Assembly: GCA_964482585.1 (NCBI GenBank) | Contig: CAYZYO010000038.1 | Location: forward strand, 1-19,248 | Direction: 5' to 3' | From: CAYZYO01 sp964482585 | GTDB taxonomy: Bacteria > Bacillota > Syntrophomonadia > Syntrophomonadales > Syntrophomonadaceae | Length of the DNA stretch: 19,248 bases | Shown here: positions 17,321 through 19,248 of the stretch, piece by piece | How positions within the stretch are numbered: position 1 is the stretch's first letter | How the letters are laid out: every line of letters begins with the position of its first letter | Program-made: the position numbers and the translations under genes | The notes under the pieces: model-generated | The model's input: only the letters and a program-made list of their open reading frames with translations | What the model was told of the DNA's origin: nothing | Databases searched by the model: none

Positions 17321-17674
17321 ATGAAAGCTCGAAATGACGTGCAGGTGACAATGCGTATAGATAGAAACGTCAAGGAAGCAGCCGAGCAGCTTTTCAGCCG
17401 GCTTGGCCTGAACATGACAACCGCAGTCGGCTTGTTCCTGCGTAAAGCGATCAGCGAAGATGCTATTCCCTTCGTCGTAAGTGCCAAAAAGTCTGGAATC
17501 ACTGGAATCAATGGATATTCAGCCAGGCAGATAGAAGAATTGTTCGGTGTGGCCGTAGACGATGCAATCGCCAAAAAGAAACAGAATGGTTCTCCTGTTG
17601 CCCGGTATGATGAGGAAAATAAAAAGGCGTATTTAGAGTATGCTGACGGAAGACGGGAATATGTCAATGACTGA
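17321..17674 (+). CDS. RelB/DinJ-family antitoxin
   Basis: Antitoxin of a type II toxin-antitoxin pair, 117 residues. The N-terminal half (residues 6-55: VQVTMRIDRNVKEAAEQLFS, LGLNMTTAVGLFLRKAI) is the ribbon-helix-helix DNA-binding and dimerisation domain of RelB/DinJ proteins. The C-terminal half (IEELFGVAVDDAIAKKKQNG, then YLEYADGRREYVND) would be the toxin-binding part. The start is fixed by AAAGGAGG 10 bases upstream. Its end overlaps the start of the toxin gene (ATG at 17667 inside the last codons), so the two are translationally coupled. It probably represses its own promoter through the repeat at 17229-17257. The toxin partner here is a zeta-like kinase rather than a RelE/YafQ nuclease. 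Confidence 0.87.
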   Translation: MKARNDVQVTMRIDRNVKEAAEQLFSRLGLNMTTAVGLFLRKAISEDAIPFVVSAKKSGITGINGYSARQIEELFGVAVDDAIAKKKQNGSPVARYDEENKKAYLEYADGRREYVND

Positions 17675-18128
17675 TATGAATAAAAACCCTGCTATGTTGG
17701 TCTTTGCAGGCCCGAATGGTGTTGGCAAAACAACAATCGCCCACCATTTCCCCGTATCAGGAACCTATGTAAATGCGGATGACATCAAAAGGGAGTATAA
17801 CCTTACGGATCTTAAAGCCGCACAGCAGGCTGAAGCTCTTCGCAATAAACTTCTGGAAACAGGGGAGGATTTTACATTTGAAACGGTCCTTTCGACTGAG
17901 CGTAACCTGCTGCTGATGCAGAAGGCGAAAGCACTTGGATATGAAGTGCGGTGTGTCTATGTACTAACTATTGATGTAAATATCAATATAGCCAGGGTGA
18001 AGGAGCGGCATGCTTCCGGAAGACATGATGTGCCGGAGGATAAAATCGTTCGCAAAAATGCTCCCTATGCCTGGTCCTTAATAAGTTGGTGGCAAGCACT
18101 GGTGTTCAGGCATCGATGGTGTTTTTAA
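17661..18128 (+). CDS. Zeta-toxin-like P-loop kinase, probably truncated at its C-terminus
   Basis: Toxin partner of the RelB-like antitoxin. Seen: a Walker A motif FAGPNGVGKTTIAHH just after the start, NADDIKREY, FETVLSTERNLLLMQKAKAL and the arginine-rich ERHASGRHDVPEDKI segment, all in the order found in small zeta-toxin/AAA-type kinases (about 190-200 residues). Zeta toxins phosphorylate UDP-N-acetylglucosamine and poison wall synthesis; that substrate is not shown here. Family similarity ends at about base 18055; the last ~25 codons (NAPYAWSLISWWQALVFRHR) look foreign and coincide with the repeat copy at 18081-18104. About 40-50 family residues are missing, so activity is doubtful. Start is ATG 17661 or 17667, both overlapping the antitoxin; an ATG at 17640 is less likely. 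Its 3' end overlaps the opposing zinc-ribbon gene. Confidence 0.75.
   Translation: MSMTDMNKNPAMLVFAGPNGVGKTTIAHHFPVSGTYVNADDIKREYNLTDLKAAQQAEALRNKLLETGEDFTFETVLSTERNLLLMQKAKALGYEVRCVYVLTIDVNINIARVKERHASGRHDVPEDKIVRKNAPYAWSLISWWQALVFRHRWCF
18081..18104. repeat. Copy of dispersed short repeat (ATAAGTTGGTG...CACTGGTG)
   Basis: ATAAGTTGGTGGCAAGCACT followed by GGTG; nearly the same as 18459-18483 except for the central five or six bases. It sits exactly where the zeta-like toxin loses family similarity. Confidence 0.5.
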
Positions 18129-18306
18129 ATTTCTCCGGTTTTTCAGCTTTCATCCTAATTATAGTGCCACATTCAGTGCAAACATCAGCTATTATTGTAC
18201 TTCCCGTGGTAAATAATTTTCCCACTGGTATTAAAGCTGCATAACCCTCTAACTTACCTTTTCCAATTTTGTTATTTCCGCAATTAGGGCATCTTGTTTC
18301 AGCCAT
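18106..18306 (-). CDS. Small zinc-ribbon protein
   Basis: A 66-residue protein with two zinc knuckles, CPNC (C6, C9) and CTEC (C43, C46), separated by a mildly hydrophobic stretch (GYAALIPVGKLFTTGSTIIA). Proteins of this form occur in many Clostridia, sometimes labelled TFIIIB-like zinc ribbon; no function is established. GAGGTG lies about 9 bases before the ATG. It is bracketed by two copies of the dispersed repeat (18081-18104 and 18336-18357), and its 3' end overlaps the end of the truncated toxin gene on the other strand. Confidence 0.7.
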   Translation of the reverse strand: MAETRCPNCGNNKIGKGKLEGYAALIPVGKLFTTGSTIIADVCTECGTIIRMKAEKPEKFKNTIDA

Positions 18307-18335
18307 ATACTAAGCACCTCATTTCTTCTAAGTAT

Positions 18336-18357
18336 GACAAGTTGGTGTCTAAGCACC
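18336..18357. repeat. Copy of dispersed short repeat (ACAAGTTGGTGTCTAAGCACC)
   Basis: Closest relative of the copy at 2891-2913; TCTAAGCACC at its right half echoes CTAAGCACCTC at 18310-18320, giving a local direct repeat just upstream of the zinc-ribbon gene. Confidence 0.45.
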
Positions 18358-18458
18358 CGAGCTACAACACCCAAAATCACTGCCTGCACTATCTCCTCAT
18401 CTAATAACAACAAACATCGGCCCCAGCTCATCAATTGTCAGAATATTCAATAACTTGA

Positions 18459-18498
18459 TAAGTTGGTGCCTGGCCACTGGTGAAATTCTGGTGAAATT
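18459..18498. repeat. Dispersed repeat copy followed by 11-base tandem duplication
   Basis: ATAAGTTGGTGCCTGGCCAC is a repeat copy; it runs into CTGGTGAAATT repeated twice without spacer (18477-18487, 18488-18498). It lies just beyond the mazF stop codon at 18509. The stretch 18307-18508 holds no gene besides these repeats. Confidence 0.5.
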
Positions 18499-18508
18499 GG
18501 CCGGTTTG

Positions 18509-18847
18509 CTACATATCTATTAGTAGGCGGAGTTTGGCTATTGTCTCCTGCAGTGTTGCCTTGGGGGCATCGCAAGAGAACTCGGCTTTTCTAACTTTCC
18601 AGTCAAGGCTTTTAGCCTGGTCTGACAAAACAACTCCCCGTATGGGCAATTCTGAGGGAAGGTGAACTTCAAATGGATACCCTTTTATCTGAGAAGTAAT
18701 GGGACAGGCAATGAGTAAGCCGGTTTTTTGGTTATAGCTTTCTGGTGAGATAACCAGGGCTGGTCTTTTTCCTGCCTGTTCATGCCCAGCCTGTGGATTA
18801 AATTCCATCCAAATGATGTCTCCTCTCTTTGGAACGTAATTTACCAC
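18509..18847 (-). CDS. mazF: MazF/PemK-type endoribonuclease toxin
   Basis: Toxin of a type II toxin-antitoxin pair; family members cut mRNA at short sequences and stop translation. The 112 residues match the family length. Seen: RGDIIWMEFNPQAGHEQAGK with RPALVIS, then CPITSQ. R28 and T51 occupy the positions of the catalytic Arg and Thr of MazF; also LSDQAKSLDW. The frame begins with a GTG at 18847 that overlaps the last codons and stop of the antitoxin gene (GTGGTAA), so translation is coupled and the order antitoxin-toxin is canonical. Looks intact. Confidence 0.93.
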   Translation of the reverse strand: MVNYVPKRGDIIWMEFNPQAGHEQAGKRPALVISPESYNQKTGLLIACPITSQIKGYPFEVHLPSELPIRGVVLSDQAKSLDWKVRKAEFSCDAPKATLQETIAKLRLLIDM

Positions 18848-19074
18848 GCTTCTCCACCAACCTTTGATCCGGTGCTGACTTCTTTATGCTGATTTTCGGG
18901 AGTAATACTGTTTAACATTTCTTCCAATGATAGTTCCTTTTTTTTTATTAAAATTGCTTTATCTTTGAAATCAATTTCGATTATAGAACCATCACTAATA
19001 TCAGCTTGCTCAGCGATCCATTGGGGTATACGTATTCCAAGGCTATTGCCCCATTTAGAGACTTTTGCTTCCAT
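18841..19074 (-). CDS. mazE: MazE-type antitoxin (SpoVT/AbrB fold)
   Basis: Antitoxin to the MazF toxin encoded immediately downstream. The product is 77 residues when started at the ATG 19074, which has AAGGAGGGA 8 bases upstream; an upstream ATG at 19155 would add 27 residues unlike the family and run through the operator repeats, so it is rejected. Residues 1-48 (MEAKVSKWGNSLGIRIPQ, then GSIIEIDFKDKAILIKKK) are the swapped-hairpin AbrB/MazE DNA-binding domain; the C-terminal tail (ELSLEEMLNSITPENQH) is the flexible part that wraps around the toxin. Together with MazF it should repress its own promoter. Confidence 0.92.
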   Translation of the reverse strand: MEAKVSKWGNSLGIRIPQWIAEQADISDGSIIEIDFKDKAILIKKKELSLEEMLNSITPENQHKEVSTGSKVGGEAW

Positions 19075-19100
19075 ATAGGATTCCCTCCTTATGATACCTG

Positions 19101-19129
19101 GTTTATTGTTTATACATAGTTTATACATA
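19101..19129 (-). promoter_or_regulatory. Direct-repeat operator of mazEF
   Basis: GTTTATACATA occurs twice head-to-tail (19108-19118, 19119-19129) and a third partial copy, GTTTATT, precedes it at 19101. It lies 27-55 bases before the mazE start, between promoter and ribosome binding site, as expected for an autorepressor site. Confidence 0.55.
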
Positions 19130-19145
19130 ATATACCCAAAATACA

Positions 19146-19187
19146 ATGGTACCATACCTTAATTATACCTTATCTCTCATTGCTCAA
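19146..19187 (-). promoter_or_regulatory. Possible mazEF promoter with palindrome at the start site
   Basis: On the minus strand TATAAT (19167-19162) is preceded by TTGAGC (19187-19182) at a short 14-base spacing. The expected transcription start coincides with the perfect 10-base palindrome ATGGTACCAT (19146-19155). The -10 is convincing, the -35 is weak. Confidence 0.35.
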
Positions 19188-19247
19188 CGAGGTCGTACCC
19201 AGCTTTCTACCTTGGGCCAGCTTTCTGTTGTAACCATTACCCGCCCG
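19170..19247 (-). CDS. Possible 3' end of a gene entering from the right edge
   Basis: Open frame of 25 codons from the window edge, ending KLGTTSLSNER and a stop at 19172-19170, just upstream of mazE. It contains a small internal repeat (RKLAQG-RKLG; DNA AGAAAGCTGG twice). No family recognised; it could be chance. Confidence 0.2.
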   Translation of the reverse strand, partial: RAGNGYNRKLAQGRKLGTTSLSNER

Positions 19248-19248
19248 A

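Noticed and set aside
18249..18434. 61-codon minus-strand frame upstream of the zinc-ribbon gene
   Set aside because: It overlaps the recognisable zinc-ribbon gene in another frame and runs through repeat DNA.

Overview
The window looks like a piece of a low-to-mid GC, endospore-lineage Bacillota (Clostridia/Peptococcia-type) genome. The reasons are strong AAGGAGG-type ribosome binding sites, SLH-domain surface proteins, a KtrAB potassium system, a YflT-type stress protein and clostridial-style toxin-antitoxin genes. It is a draft scaffold: 100 Ns sit at 14929-15028.

Layout. Bases 2-2791 (+) hold most of a large MalT-like (STAND ATPase) regulator with a SARP-type DNA-binding end; its start lies outside the window. 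Facing it, 4894-2911 (-) is a ktrA-ktrB potassium uptake operon; ktrB carries an apparent one-base frameshift in a C5/G5 run. A glycine-zipper general stress protein (5664-5206, -) follows, then a possible stub of an ABC-2 permease (5949-5824, -). Next is a multi-pass MscS-family/TM_helix-repeat channel protein (6110-7576, +), which meets a NYN nuclease/OST-HTH protein (8650-7895, -) across a bidirectional terminator. Potassium uptake, stress protein and mechanosensitive channel together suggest an osmotic-stress neighbourhood, but they are separate transcription units and this is inference.

Bases 8651-9367 contain no intact gene. They hold a decayed SLH-domain fragment, an orphan ribosome binding site and palindromes. 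The largest object is a secreted S-layer/SLH surface protein on the minus strand (16440-9368). It is split by the N gap, but the 55 bases on the two sides of the gap are identical; collapsing them restores one open frame of about 2305 residues: signal peptide, Ig-like, X2-like, two FN3 domains, many beta-type modules, an odd helical and aromatic/acidic centre, Big_2 domains and three C-terminal SLH repeats.

From 16.5 kb to the end the DNA is an accessory scrap-yard: the tail of a RelE/ParE-like toxin, the first codons of a probable IS3-type transposase fused to the last third of an iron-dependent alcohol dehydrogenase, a RelB-type antitoxin with a truncated zeta-like kinase toxin, a small zinc-ribbon protein, and an intact mazEF pair with a direct-repeat operator. 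A short dispersed repeat (core AAGTTGGTG...CAC) recurs at gene ends and break points in the window. No tRNA, rRNA or CRISPR array was seen, and I did not find a convincing wholly new system; the most notable items are the artefactually split giant surface protein with its unusual centre, and the toxin-antitoxin/repeat-rich right end.
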